Shown piece after piece: positions 22,902 through 59,339 of a stretch of DNA of 64,000 nucleotides. The DNA lies in assembly GCF_033115175.1 (NCBI RefSeq), contig NC_084837.1:23374266-23438265 (forward strand), read 5' to 3'. A program made the position numbers and the translations under genes. Numbering within the stretch: position 1 is the first letter of the stretch; every line of letters starts with the position of its first letter. Under the pieces are notes generated by a model, which was not told the DNA's origin, ran no database searches, and was given only the letters and a program-made list of their open reading frames with translations. The stretch is from Lepus europaeus (lineage: Eukaryota; Chordata; Mammalia; Lagomorpha; Leporidae).

Positions 22902-23560
22902 GGTCCCGGGCCGCGGGGCTGGTGGTGGGTGGGGTGGGACGGTGAGTTCCCGGGCGGGCACGACCCTCGGGCTTGGCAGTGGCGGCGAGAGCAAGGATGG
23001 CCGCTGAGGCGAGTGCGGACCGGCCGAAGGCGAGCTCACAACGAACGCGCGCAGACCAGAGGGTCCCAGCGACTGCGGCGACGGCGGCGGCGACAGCGGG
23101 GAAGAGGGCTGGGCGGCTCGCACCCCGCCGCCATGCTGCCGCTGTCTCCCCTCCCCTCTGTCTCCGCGCCCCTCGGCGGCCCAGGATCCGGCACGGGCGC
23201 GAGCCCTACAACCGTCTCCCCGCACTCCTCCCGCCCCCCCCGCCCTCGCCGCGCCAGCCAATCGCAGCCCACGCTCGCCCTCGGCCCGCCCCCCGCCGCC
23301 GCCAGGTGTCAGCGCGCCGCCGTCTCGCCCCGCCCCCTCGGGAGAGCGCAGGCGCAGGGGGCGGGGCGCCGGCAGGACTCCCCACGCCGGGAGGAGGCTG
23401 GGCTGCGGCGGGAGGGCGGCGATCGGGGAGGTCCTGGGTCCCGGGCGGGTGCAGACACCCTGCCCGCCGGGACTGGCGTCCGGAGTTTCTCCCTTCTCGG
23501 AGTCCGGTGCAGTCGGTGGCGAGGTGCGAACCCGCATACAAGAGGTCAGTTTAAAGTCAT
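22330..23560 (-). promoter_or_regulatory. STYX: STYX CpG-island promoter
   Basis: A dense GC and CpG block with an abrupt drop on both sides, covering STYX exon 1 and its upstream side. Visible motifs: a CCAAT box in AGCCAATCGC (23258-23262), an NRF-1-like GCGCAGGCGCA (23346-23356), several GC boxes (for example around 23360), and on the minus strand an ATGGCGGC core at 23135 typical of YY1 sites just inside transcription starts. This is a TATA-less housekeeping type. If transcription starts upstream of 23137, a short upstream frame of about 33 codons (23137-23036) would sit in the 5' UTR. The exact start cannot be fixed from sequence. Confidence 0.85.
22845..22901 (-). CDS. STYX: STYX coding exon 1
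   Basis: Nineteen codons from the start ATG (first base 22901) to Glu19, followed by the donor gtgcgt. The exon ends in phase 0. It lies inside the CpG island, so any further 5' UTR extends rightward from 22902. Confidence 0.97.
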
Positions 23561-24314
23561 GTTATGCTAGCCAGAAAATGGAATAGCCGTCACCTTGAGG
23601 CACGTTACTGAAATGGTGACTTTCTAAGAACACTTGGAAGCGGAGCCCATGGCTCCCTCAGTCCCTACTCTACTCCCGTCTGCCCACATTTCAACACGTT
23701 AATAAACTGCCTGGCTGTCGGTACTTGTGGAAACGGAGTGCGAGGTGTAAGCTCTCCCTTGGCCGGGAGACACTCTCCTACTTTGTTTTCAAACAGACGA
23801 GGAAACCCAAGCTTCTAAGTGAAGAACCCACGTTTAAAGATTTGTCCGCTAGAACGATTCTTTAAAACCTACTGCCGACACGGGAGTACAAAGACAAAAT
23901 GAACACAAAGCAAGTGACAATAAAGGACAATATGGATATTTGATTAAAACCCCCGCCCATACACTTTTTATTTTTTTCTCATATGTATGCAATAGACTGC
24001 CAACACACATAGAATTGTTCCGGAGTTTATTCGAGGGCTCCATGTTCTCTATCACTATAAATATCTTCCACCTTCAAAAATTATAAAAGGTTCTGTACTA
24101 GCTGTTAATTTGAAGAACGACTGTATAGTTAACCAGGTCATATATTGTTCATTCTGGTGTTTATGAAGCTGGAGTGTCTTTTTTTTTTTTTTAATAGCGC
24201 CTTTATAGTTATATAATCTCAAGGGATTCCCAGTGACTCCTTTATGTAATTTGTGTTGCCACATAGGGGAAACAATTGTGAATAAGTAACAGAACTTTTG
24301 TCTTAAGCATTTTT
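23561..24314. other. PSMC6-STYX intergenic region, STYX side
   Basis: No gene seen. CpG density falls quickly after 23560; nothing recognisable otherwise. Confidence 0.6.
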
Positions 24315-24622
24315 GACGGGGCTGGCCTTGTGGCCTAGCAGGTTTAGCCACCACCTGTAATGTTGGCATCCCATATGGGCACTGGTTGGTGTCCTGGCTG
24401 TTCCACATCTAATTCAGTTCCCTATTAATGGCCTGGAAAAATCAGTAGAAGATGGCCCAGGTGCTTGGGCTCCTGCCATCCATGTGGGAGACCCGTATGC
24501 AGCGCCTGGCTTGGGCCTGGTTCTGCCCAGCTGCTGTGAGCATCTGGTAATAAACCAGCGGATGGAAGATTCTCTCTCTCTTTCTGCCTTTAAAATAAAT
24601 CTTAAAAAAAAAATAAAAACAA
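24315..24622 (+). mobile_element. CSINE, old, between PSMC6 and STYX
   Basis: Head gacggggctggccttgtgg; tail aaaataaatcttaaaaaa. The only clear SINE in that intergenic gap. Confidence 0.88.
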
Positions 24623-25195
24623 CTTTCTGACACCAGCATCCCCATCATTTGACACACTGTTATCCATAGATACCTACTGAGGTCATTGGTGAGTTTGGGA
24701 AATTATTAATCCTGTGAAATTACAATATATGCAAATTATAATCATGTATGTAGATGAGAATTTTTCCAAGCAGGAAGGGAGTCCAGACCTTAACATTCTC
24801 AAAAGAAATTATTTCACATAAACCAAGAATGCCAAGTCATATTTATTAGCAAATATTACCTTTAATCATAATTTTTAGAAAGTTATGTATATGCAGGTAC
24901 TTTTTCAGTTAACTATCAAATAGCCTAATCAAAGTCCGTGAAGAATAGGCAGCCACTTTCTGGGAGGAGGAATATATAGAGACACACTCACACATCTATG
25001 TTATATATAACAGATGATCTTATGAACACCAAGTGTGGGGAATATTTTACAGTAAAATTCAAAAACCTACCTAAATACAACTTCATCTGAGTGATCAAAT
25101 AAATACTTTATTTACTAATGAACTTCAAGGACCATAGCAAATGTCCTCCTTAGAAAAAGATAAGAATATATTTAGGGGAACTGAATCAAACATAT
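24623..25195. other. PSMC6-STYX intergenic region, PSMC6 side
   Basis: AT-rich, no gene or recognised repeat. It may include distal PSMC6 3' UTR if a downstream poly(A) signal is used. Confidence 0.5.
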
Positions 25196-25558
25196 TTTAT
25201 TCAACTTTTAGGATGAGGAAAACAAATGATATAAAATAAGTCATAAGAAATGCTCTCTTGTACTACTCCCAGACCATTTTCAACATTTTACAAAATGTTC
25301 ACACAGCAAATATGAAAAGCTTCAACACATTCTTCTTTTGTAATTTCTGCTGCAATAAACGCAGCATTAACAACATAGATTTCTCCTGTACCAATCTTAA
25401 AAGTGGAGTCACTGAATTATCTACTAATTTATGCTACTCATACATATTTTATTCATACTTTTAATGAGATCGTTGCCAATACACACATTATTTTCCTTAA
25501 CTTTATTTTTACATTAAGCCAATGTCTGTCATGCAGCCATCAAAAACCTTACAGTAAA
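25196..25558 (-). other. PSMC6: PSMC6 3' UTR region with candidate poly(A) signals
   Basis: AT-rich sequence downstream of the stop. Minus-strand AATAAA hexamers occur at 25507-25502, 25453-25448 and 25201-25196, and a further one at 25112-25107. Which of them is used cannot be decided from sequence. The left limit given is the third candidate. Confidence 0.45.
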
Positions 25559-50849
<25,291 letters not shown>

Positions 50850-51020
50850 TCATGGACAACCCCGCCTCTTCCGGTGGGCCCCGCCTCTCCGCTCCCCTTC
50901 TCCCACCTGTCTCGCTTCACGCTGGGCGCCGGCGTGCACCGAAGGCGGCCTCCAGCCACAGCGTCCCCTGCAGGCCGTGCTGGGTAAAGCAGGGTGCGGA
51001 TCTGAAGAGGCCCGGGTATT

Positions 51021-51924
51021 AAGTCACTGACGTCCTGAAACCACAAAATACCCAGTGAGAAGCTGAGATGGGAAGTGGGCGGTGTGGAGTATCTCAGAAG
51101 AGCTCCGATGCCTTCTAGGTGTGACACAGATGACCTTTTGGTACGACATCTCCAAGTACAGGAGTAGGCATGTCATTCTTCCGGTCAGTGAATGCTGGAC
51201 TGAGGATAGATCTGCTAATGACATGGTGGGGAGATTTAGAAAATCAGAGTGGAATAAATACAGGAAAAAGAAAGAAGACACGATCAGACTACAGAATCAT
51301 GGGAGAACTCGTTTAAAACAGCTATCTGTGATGAGAAGGAGCCGGCCATGCAAGACACTGGGAAAGAACCGTCTGGACAGAAGCAGCAGCCCGTGCAGGG
51401 GCCCTGGGGTGAGATAAGGAGCTGGGCTCGCTTCTGGGGACAGAGGGGAGGCCAGCGAAAGGGGGAGAGATGAGGGCATGGCTGGCCAAAGACGCTGAGG
51501 TAGGCTGAGGAAGGCACTTTGAAGTCTAAATGAATTTAATTATCCAAATAGATTCAGTCTCTGTGTTTAATTATCTATATCCTATCTATACGAATAAAGT
51601 GCAAGTTTGTGACTCGATGACCAAAAGTCACATAAAGGGTGCTTGCAAATTCATTTTTTAAATCTTGTGAGTACTGTGTCTGTTCTGTGTTTCTAACTAT
51701 GACTGGGTCTTGAGGTAGACAATAAACAAAGAAGATGGACGGGGCAGGGGTAGTCCCTTCTTCCACTCAGTGCAACTTCTCTGGTCAGACTGGTCCATCC
51801 AGACCAAAATATGTCACCTCTGACATCAAGAACTAAAGAGGAAAGGATTAGGCAGGGGAGGGAAAGACAGTTCAGCTTGGATCAATACAACAAATATTTA
51901 AGAGCACTTACTGGTATAATTTTC
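51021..51924. other. Intergenic flank right of the PSMC6 island
   Basis: No gene recognised. Several open frames of 60-110 codons show no domain or splice support. Confidence 0.5.
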
Positions 51925-52038
51925 ATTGATTTTGTGTATTTGAAAGAAGAGAGACGCAGAGAGAAACAGAGAGAGCTCCCATCATGGTTCACTCCCCAGT
52001 TGCCCTCAACAGCTTTGGCTGGGCCAGGCTGAAGCCAG
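51925..52038 (-). mobile_element. CSINE fragment
   Basis: Intergenic. tgtatttgaaagaagagag to ggctgaagccaggaact, then broken by the next copy. Confidence 0.7.
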
Positions 52039-52039
52039 G

Positions 52040-52290
52040 AACTGGGGCAGGTGTGTTGCCTAGCGGTTAGTATCCCACATCAGAGTGCCTGGTCTTGCTT
52101 CCTGGCTTCAGCTCAAGTGCAGCTTCTGCGAATGTCCCCCTTCAGAGGTAGCCGTGAGGGCTCAAGTGGCTGGATTCCTGTCAACCCCACATTTGGGCCT
52201 GAACCAGCCCCAGCCATTACGAAATTTGAACAGTGACCAGCAGATGGGAGCGCTTGTTCCATCTGTGTTTCTCTCAAACTAAAAACCAAA
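52040..52290 (+). mobile_element. CSINE, old, truncated
   Basis: Head ggggcaggtgtgttgccta; ends near ctcaaactaaaaaccaaat. Confidence 0.65.
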
Positions 52291-52364
52291 TCCTGTTTCT
52301 TCTATATTTACCTCCATAATTCTAAATAACATGTTGCACTGCAATCTCTCCCTCTTTCTCTCTT

Positions 52365-52655
52365 TCTCTTTACTTGAGAGAGAGAGAGAGACCAAAAAAG
52401 AGCTCTGATCCACTGGTTCACTCCCAAGATGCCCACAACAGCTGGAGCTTTGCTCTGGGGACCTGAAGCCAGGAATTGGGAACTTGACCTGGGCCTCCCC
52501 GCATGGGGAGCAGGGATGTGATCATTTGAGCCATCCCTCCTGCCTCCCAGGATGTGCATTAACAGGAAACTGCAGTCAGGCAAGCCAAAACCTGGACCGG
52601 AACCCAGGCACTCTGATGTGGGACATGGGTATTTTAACAGCGTCTTAATGCTAAG
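52365..52655 (-). mobile_element. CSINE, old, followed by (CA)n
   Basis: ctttacttgagagagagag to cgtcttaatgctaag; a CA microsatellite adjoins it. Confidence 0.75.
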
Positions 52656-52656
52656 C

Positions 52657-52687
<31 letters not shown>

Positions 52688-52702
52688 GCATGCACACACA
52701 CA
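52656..52702. repeat. (CA)n microsatellite
   Basis: About 45 bases of CA with a few substitutions (aacacacgcatg). Confidence 0.9.
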
Positions 52703-52808
52703 TTTTAGGATTTATCTTTGGACTTTCTAGTTAGGAACATAAAGATTAAGTACTCTATGTCATTCCAACAGGCACTTCCCCTGCCTCCTGTCTCCATTCA
52801 TCTAATAT

Positions 52809-52917
52809 GAGGGTTCTTCAAAAGGCTTATGGAAAAAAAAAACCATCATGGGTTTCAAGAATTTTTTGCAGCAAAATAATTTAATTATATATCTCTATGA
52901 ACTTTGTGAGATACCTC
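52809..52917. mobile_element. Mariner-like MITE 2
   Basis: Intergenic. Begins GAGGGTTCTTCAAAAGGC and ends, inverted, AGAGGTATCTCACAAAGTTC. Same family as the copies at 36159 and 57073. Confidence 0.55.
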
Positions 52918-53164
52918 TGTATGTACAAATTTTGGTTAAATTACTCTTCAACATGAGTTTAATTGTAGGGCTATAAATGTCCAGCAAACTATGGTTACAT
53001 CTGCTATAAAACTTTCTTGAAAACTCTGGAAGTAAAAGTTGCCTCATTTTAAGAAATGTGTTTCATTTATTGTGTTTTTAATCACTGATTCTTCCCCCAA
53101 TTTTTCAATACAACTGTAAGCTTCCTGTGAATAGAGGTTTTCAGAAAGTCACAACAGGGATTCC

Positions 53165-53592
53165 TCCAGTTCTATTTTTTACCTAGACACACTCTTGCTG
53201 GTGGCTTCATCTTCCGGCTCTTCTCTGGCCTCTGTCCATTGCACCGCTCTCTTCTTACAACGTCTGTGACTTCTCTTCTGTGTGCTATCTTTTCTTTTCT
53301 TTTCCTGTTTCACTTCTTTGACCAGATCACACCCTCTCAGTGATTTCCTGAGAAAAGACTTAAAGATGTATGTTATTGGAGTCCTTGCATACTTCCACTC
53401 TAACTTGACTGCATGGCTGTAGAATTCTCTCAGAATTTTGAAGGCCTTGTTCCATTGTCCTGTAGCTTCTAGTGCCTGTAGAATGCCCTTCTGATTCTCA
53501 ATTCTTTGTAGGGGATCAGGCCTTTTGTCTTCCTTTCTGAAAGCTTTATATCTCTTAGGGGCATTTGCCACTCAGTGCTCCATCCCTCTTTT
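53165..53592. repeat. Old interspersed repeat-like block with a fortuitous 130-codon open frame
   Basis: Plus strand reads ttctctcagaattttgaagg, ttgttccattgtcctg and ttctgattctcaattctttg, phrases I know from a widespread old mammalian repeat. The minus-strand frame 53571-53179 stays open but has no recognisable domain and a Lys/Arg-rich end. I regard it as repeat-derived, family unknown. Confidence 0.4.
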
Positions 53593-53935
53593 AAAAAAGA
53601 TTTATTTTTATTTATTTGAAAAGCTGAATTACAGAGAGAGGGAAAGACAGAGAGACAGAGAGGTCTTCTGTCCACTGGTTCACTCCTCAAATGACCACAA
53701 CAGCCAAGCCTGGCCCAAGCCAAAGCCAGGTGCCAGGAGCTTCTTCCAGGTCTCCCACATAGGTGCAGGGGCCAAAACACTTAGGCCATTTTGTACTGCT
53801 TTCCCAGGCCATCAGCAGAGATGGATGGGAAGTGGAGCAGCCAGGACTCAAACCTCAAACCTCAAACCAGTGCCCATATGATAATCCAGCACTTCAGGCA
53901 GCAGCTTAACCCACTAAACCACAAAGCTGGCCCCT
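53593..53935 (-). mobile_element. CSINE, full length
   Basis: aaagatttatttttattta to ccacaaagctggcccc. Confidence 0.88.
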
Positions 53936-53977
53936 CAATGGGCCTTTTAATCTAGGAAGTCAGCTGTCAACTTTGGC

Positions 53978-54052
53978 TCCAACCGGGACTAGAACCCTGG
54001 GTACCAGCGCAACAGGCAGAGGATTAGCCAAGTGAGCTGCGGTGCTGGCCGG
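53978..54052 (-). mobile_element. CSINE head fragment (C2-like)
   Basis: Only the promoter-bearing 75 bases remain: caaccgggactagaaccc to gcggtgctggccgg. Confidence 0.8.
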
Positions 54053-54281
54053 CTAATTTACAGTTTCTAAGATCTCTTTCTTACTCTATAGTTCCTTTCT
54101 ATAAAATCCTGTTCATAGGCCTTTGGGGATATTCATTATAGCTTTCTGTTTGCTTTCTTTGCTCAAAGTTTTTTTTTTTTTCCAATTTATTCTGATCTAT
54201 TTCCAGTTGGAGCCTTTCCTCAACAATCTGGTGAGCCTTGGTTTTCTGATCACTGAGTGTGCAGCATAAAAAGGCAGTGGA

Positions 54282-54604
54282 GGGGCCAGTGCTGTGGCAT
54301 AGTAGGCTAGGCCTCTGCCTGAGGAACCGGCATCCCATATGGGCGCTGGTTTGAATCCCAGATGCTCCTTTTCTGATCCAGCTCCCTGCTGATGGCCTGG
54401 GAAAGCAATAGAAGATGGCCCAAGCACTTGGGCCCTGCACCCACTTGGGATACGCAGAAGAAGCTCTTAGCTTCAGATCAGCTCAACTCCATCTGTTGCT
54501 GCCATTTGGGGAGTGAATCAGCAGATGGAAGACCTTTCTGTCTCTCACTCTCTCTGTATGCTACTCTACCTCCCAAATAAATAAATAAGAAAGAAAAAGG
54601 AAAA
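54282..54604 (+). mobile_element. CSINE with target-site duplication
   Basis: Flanked by AAAAAGGCAGTGGA at 54268-54281 and 54605-54618. Confidence 0.93.
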
Positions 54605-54644
54605 AAAAAGGCAGTGGAATTATTGTGAGGGAAGGTCCAACTTT

Positions 54645-54940
54645 TTAACAAATGTTTTAAACTTTATTTGAAAGTCGGACAGAGACAGAGACACAGACAG
54701 AGATCTCACATATACTGGTTCACTCCCCACAACAACCAGGGCTCTGGGTAAGCTTGAGGTCAGAAGCTGGGAACTGAACAGAGTCTCAAGTGAGTGGTAG
54801 GGACACAACTCCTTAGGCCATCACCTTCTGCTTCCCAGGAAGCTAGACTCGAGAGTGTCGCTTATACCCAAAGAGTCTGATATGGGGTGCAGGCATCCCA
54901 AGGGGCATTTCAACTACTGTGCTAAATGTCCACCCCTGTT
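54645..54940 (-). mobile_element. CSINE, old
   Basis: aactttatttgaaagtcgg to gctaaatgtccacccc. Confidence 0.82.
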
Positions 54941-55664
54941 TTGCTGGGTTTTATTTCATTGGTTGTTCCCAGAAGAATCTTCAGTCCCCTTTTAGAATGG
55001 AGGAGGAAGGGGCTGGGTGGGATAGGATGAGTGAAAAGCAGGTATGGCTGTGGTCTGTAGCTCTGGGCTGAGCATGACAGGTAGTCTGGAGACTGGGGAG
55101 GAATTTTAGCTTTCAGCCTGGAGGGACTTCATATAATTCACCTCTTCAGTCTAGACCAGTCTCTCGCCCTTTTCCCTGGAATTGTGCTCCATCTGGAGTC
55201 CCTAAGTTTGTAGTCATCCCTGCCTCTTGTCTAGGCAATTGTGACCTTGAAATGCTTTTTAACTGAATGTCAGATAACTTTTTACCCCTTGTAAATCAGT
55301 TGGTCGTTTAACCCCTACGTTGCCACATCCATATTTTTGTGAATTTTCTCTTGTGAATTCCAAATGAATTCTGACCTCTTCCCCAACCAAAATGACTTCT
55401 GCCCAACGTGATCACTTGGCCTGTACGGCATTATTTGACTTCATCACACTTCATCCTGTGACATCTCAGACTGTCATTATCTCTTCAGGTTTGTTGATTA
55501 GTTAATTTACTGTGCATTCATTAGATCACTCAAATCATCTTCTGAAACATATACACTATACAGTTGTGAGTGCCAAGGCTCCTGAGCATACGAAACAAGT
55601 TTTCTAGCCATCTACTGAATGAGGAAAACATGTACATCAACAGATTGCGTATGAACGTACAGTT
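54941..55664. other. Intergenic, unassigned
   Basis: Moderate GC at 54960-55250, then AT-rich. I recognise no gene or repeat family. Confidence 0.5.
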
Positions 55665-56000
55665 GGGGCTGGTGTTGTGGCACAGTGGGTTAAGCTACTA
55701 CCTGAGACACGGCATTCCATATGGGCTCTGGTTTGAATCTCAGCTACTCCACTTCCAATCTAGCTCCCTGCTAATGTGCCTGAGAAAGCAGTGGAGGATG
55801 GCCCAAGTGCTTGGGCCCCTGAACCCCCATGGAAGATCCGGGTGAAGCTCCAGGCTCCTGGCTTCAGCATGGCCCAGCCCTGGCCATTGTGGCCATCTGG
55901 GGAGTGAACCAGTGGATGGAAGATCTCTCTGTGTGCCTCTCCTTCTCCCTCTGTAATGTTACCTTTCAAATAAATAAATAAATAAATCTTTTTAAAAAGA
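55665..56000 (+). mobile_element. CSINE, intermediate age
   Basis: Head ttggggctggtgttgtggca; tail caaataaataaataaataa. Confidence 0.9.
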
Positions 56001-56577
56001 GAAAGTACAATTATGTGACATTTGGGAACTACAAAGGAAGGGTTAGGGAATATTTCACATGAGTAGCAGGGCCTCAGCTGAATCTTAAAGCAATTAGCAA
56101 GGTGAAGTGAGGGTGGTATGGGCTGGGACAGGGGGGAAAGCATTTCAGTAGAAACTCTTTCCAGGCAAGCAGAGACACGGAAGCCAGGAGCAACCAAACA
56201 TTCGGATCAAGGGTCAGTCATTCGGGGACTGCAAGGTAGAGAGGTGTTGGAGACAAGCTGGAGAGTACGTGGGGTCGGATCATGGGGGGACCTTGAATGT
56301 CCTGCTGAGGCTCTGGGACTTAATTCCTCAGACAGTCTGGAGGATTGAAGACTTTTAAAAGAAGTGTCACATGGTCAGATTTATAATGTCTAAAACCCAG
56401 GGTAGTATAGCGGATGTTTTCTGAAGCTGGGTGATCACTTAGGGGATGTGGCTAAGCAATCAGGTAAGAGACAATAGAGACTGGAGTTAAGTCCTTAGGT
56501 AAAATGATAAAGAAAAGGGAATCAGTTGAGATTATGTGTAGAGGACAGACTGGCAGGACTCGAGGTATCTGTAGGTC

Positions 56578-56905
56578 ATGGGGAGCCCAGCATTTGACCC
56601 AATGGTGACCCTGCTTGGTTGCCATGCATGCATCCATGTGGGAGTGCCTGGGTTCATGTCCAACTCCAGGTCCAGATTCCATTTTCCGGCTAGTGCACAC
56701 CCTGAAGGGCGAGCAGTGATGGCTTAAATGATTGGGTCCCTGCCTCTCACCTGGGAGACCTGGATTGAGTTCCTGACTCTTGGCTTTGGCATGGCAAAAC
56801 TCTGGACATTGCAGGTATAAGGGGTTGAGCCAGAGGACCAGAGTTGTCCCTGTCTCTGTGTTTCTTTCTCTCTAGGTTAGGGTCATTCTATCTTTCAGCT
56901 GAATA
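56578..56905 (+). mobile_element. CSINE, old, inside L2
   Basis: Head ggggagcccagcatttgac; body goes through ttcctgactcttggctttgg; weak tail. Confidence 0.65.
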
Positions 56906-57072
56906 AATTTTAAGGAAATAGACTGAAGGTAAAGCAACTTGAGGATGACTTCCCGTTTTCTAGGTGCCAAGACCTAGATATGTGGCCATATGTATCTGAC
57001 AAAACCAGACAGGTGTGTCCAAACGACAGTTGGAATTTGACTCTTAAGGGAGAGATCAGAATTAGAACCATA

Positions 57073-57280
57073 GGGCATTTCAAAAAGTTTGTGGGAAAAA
57101 TGTAATTGAAAGATAAGTTTCTTTTGTTTCAAAAATGTTTTGAACTCCATTGGTTTTTCTTCACAATACCCTTTTCTACAGACTTTTTGAAGACCCTTCA
57201 TAGGTATAATTTCAAAATGTTTTGTATCAAAAATAAACTTTGCTTTAATTACACTTGCCACAAACTTTTTGAAGTATCCT
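57073..57280. mobile_element. Mariner-like MITE 3, longer palindromic copy
   Basis: Starts GGGCATTTCAAAAAGTTTGT after a TA; the right end read inward is AGGATACTTCAAAAAGTTTG. An additional internal end (agactttttgaagaccc near 57180) suggests a nested or composite element. Confidence 0.6.
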
Positions 57281-57620
57281 GGTGGATTCGGGAGTCACAA
57301 ATGTAGAGGAGGTGTTTAAAGTCCTGAGATGCGGCAAGTTTCCCCAGGGGAGGGTATGGGCAGACACTGATCATGGGACTGAGTCATGGGGAACACTCAT
57401 ATCACAAAGGGAGTCTGGGGACAAGACCATGAAGGAGGCATTCAGTAAGTCAGAGGAGTAGAAGGAGAACTTAGAGCGTTGGCAGCATAGGAAAGTGAAG
57501 CTGAGAGGAACTGGCATTGTCAAAATGTAGCAGAGATACGGTGACAGATGGTTACTCAGTCTGGCAATAGAATGTCACCTGGAGAGGAGTTTCAGGAGGG
57601 CGGAGCTGAAAACCACACTG

Positions 57621-58540
57621 CACAGTGGATTAAGGAGTGAATGGGAAGTTGAGAAGTCAAGCCAGGGACTGTGTAGCATGATCGTTCAGGAACCCGGGGT
57701 CGGGAAGGCAGACATAGAACATAAGTAGCATAACTTCTCCCCTCAGGTGATTCTGGCCCCTTGAGAGAAGGGTCCAACCAGTACCATGTGCATATCAAAA
57801 GCCTATAAACACTAATTAAATAAATGGGTCTAATCACATTTCTGGACTCTTCTTTAGGCTTTAGCTTAGTCTTTCTTCCTTGACCATAGTTTTTCCTTTG
57901 AATTATTTCCTTCCCATCTATCCGATGCCAAAAATTGTTTAGACACTGAGCAACTTCTAACCAAAATCTCCATGCCTCAATTTGGGAAATTGGGCTCAGG
58001 TCATTTCCTGCTTTGGTCATTAAGAAAATAATCATAGCTGTTATTTGCCCAGTAATCAGAATCCTGTCAAGAAATGCTGTGTGCACTAAGTCTCCGTCAT
58101 GCTATGGCTGTAATCACTAGTATTAGAATCACAAGCTGGTGACCTGGTTCATCTCTAAAAAATGTTCCTGGTGTTTAGAGAGCTTCTAATAGGTGGAAGG
58201 CTGGGCTCTCAGAATCAGAGGTTGAACTCTGTGCCCTGTGGGTGCCCTTGAAATAGTTACTGAATGACTAATCACTTATTTCATGGGCCCTAACATAGAC
58301 AAGATGACTTCCCGGGCAGATGTATTTGAATAAGTCAACTTACACGAAAGGCTGACACTCAGGGAAGCGTCAGTGATATTCACACTCACGTATAATGCCA
58401 TCTTTACCATATTCTAGACCCGCTTACAAATCTGAAGGAAAAAATGAATTGGCAAGAAAATAAAGTAAATAAATTTGTTGTACATGGATGCTGTTTCTGA
58501 TTCTATTTACTAGAAGGCTGTTCTGGGCAAGTTGTTGTTG
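57621..58540. other. Intergenic, unassigned, with a 164-codon open frame
   Basis: The minus-strand frame 58086-57592 is open but has no domain I recognise and overlaps the decayed L2 at its C-terminal end. Probably chance or repeat-derived. Confidence 0.45.
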
Positions 58541-59190
58541 TTTTTTTTTTTAAGATTTATTTATGGGGCTGGTACAGTGGCATAGTAGGTAAAGCTGCCA
58601 CCTGCATCCCATATGGGCACCGGTTTGAGTCCCGGCTCCACTTCTGATACAGCTTTCAGCTATGGCCTGGAAAAGCAGTGGAAGATGGCCCAAGTCCTTG
58701 GGACCCTGCACCTGCATGGGAGACCCAGAGGAAGCTCCTGGCTTCGGATCGGCGCAGCTCTGGCCGTTGCGACCAATTGGATGGAAGACCTCTCTCTCTC
58801 TCTCTCACTTTCTCTCTCTCTCTCTCTTTCTCTGTGTGTAACTCTGACTTTTACATAAAGAAATATCTTTTAAAAAGATTTATTTATTTGAGAGGCAAGT
58901 TACAAATAGAAAAGAGAAGAGACAGAGAAAAAGGTCTTCCATTTTCTGGTTCACTCCCCGAATGGCTGCAACGGCCAGAGCCAGGTCGATCCAAAGCCAA
59001 AGCCAGGAGCTTCTTCCGGTCTCCCATGCAGGTGCAGAGACCCAAGCACTTGGGCCATCTTCCACTGCTTTCTCAGGCTACAAGCAGAGAGCTGGATTGA
59101 AGTGGAGCAGCTGGGACTCGAACCAGCACCCATATAGGATGCCAGTGCCACAGATGGAGGCTTAGCCCACTATACCACAGTGCCAGCCCC
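58541..59190 (-). mobile_element. CSINE, outer copy, with another CSINE in its tail
   Basis: T run at 58541-58551, then interrupted, resuming gatttatttatttgagagg at 58877 and ending cacagtgccagcccc. Confidence 0.88.
58565..58874 (+). mobile_element. CSINE nested in the previous copy, with target-site duplication
   Basis: Flanked by AAGATTTATTTAT at 58552-58564 and 58875-58887. Long (CT)n at 58791-58834. Confidence 0.92.
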
Positions 59191-59339
59191 AAGATTTTGT
59201 GTTTTATGGATAAAACTTCCATGATGGAATTATTGAAGCTTGTAAGCCATCCAGCTCCCCACGTTACAGGCCATTGCATCAGGGGAAAGGAAATCTTAAG
59301 CTGATTCATGCTGACATTGCTCTTCTTCTTCTTCTTCTT

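Larger units (their letters stand above)
56005..57620 (-). mobile_element. L2 LINE fossil on minus strand
   Basis: Intergenic. Reads as antisense L2: gggcctcagctgaatctta, aagaagtgtcacatggtcag, gactggcaggactcg, gaggatgacttccc, in 3'-to-5' element order. Interrupted by a CSINE (56578-56905) and a mariner-like MITE (57073-57280). Confidence 0.6.

Noticed and set aside
22428-23570. Open frames up to 380 codons on the plus strand and 303 on the minus strand in the STYX CpG island.
   Set aside because: GC-rich sequence has few stops. The translations are Pro/Arg/Ala-rich with no domain. Only the 19-codon STYX exon inside the minus frame is real.
25107-25112. Distal AATAAA on the minus strand as the PSMC6 poly(A) signal.
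   Set aside because: Three nearer hexamers exist; no downstream evidence favours the distal one.
53179-53571. 130-codon Lys/Arg-rich minus-strand frame resembling a small basic protein.
   Set aside because: The nucleotide text matches phrases of a widespread old repeat and no orthologous gene is expected here.
54099-54281. Minus-strand frame with a Lys/Glu/Gln-rich, coiled-coil-like stretch, considered as a second retropseudogene.
   Set aside because: I could not match it to any gene. It is short and has no tail or duplication of its own.
57592-58086. 164-codon minus-strand open frame.
   Set aside because: No domain, no splice or promoter context, overlaps decayed L2. A protein search would be decisive: a conserved orthologue would revive it.
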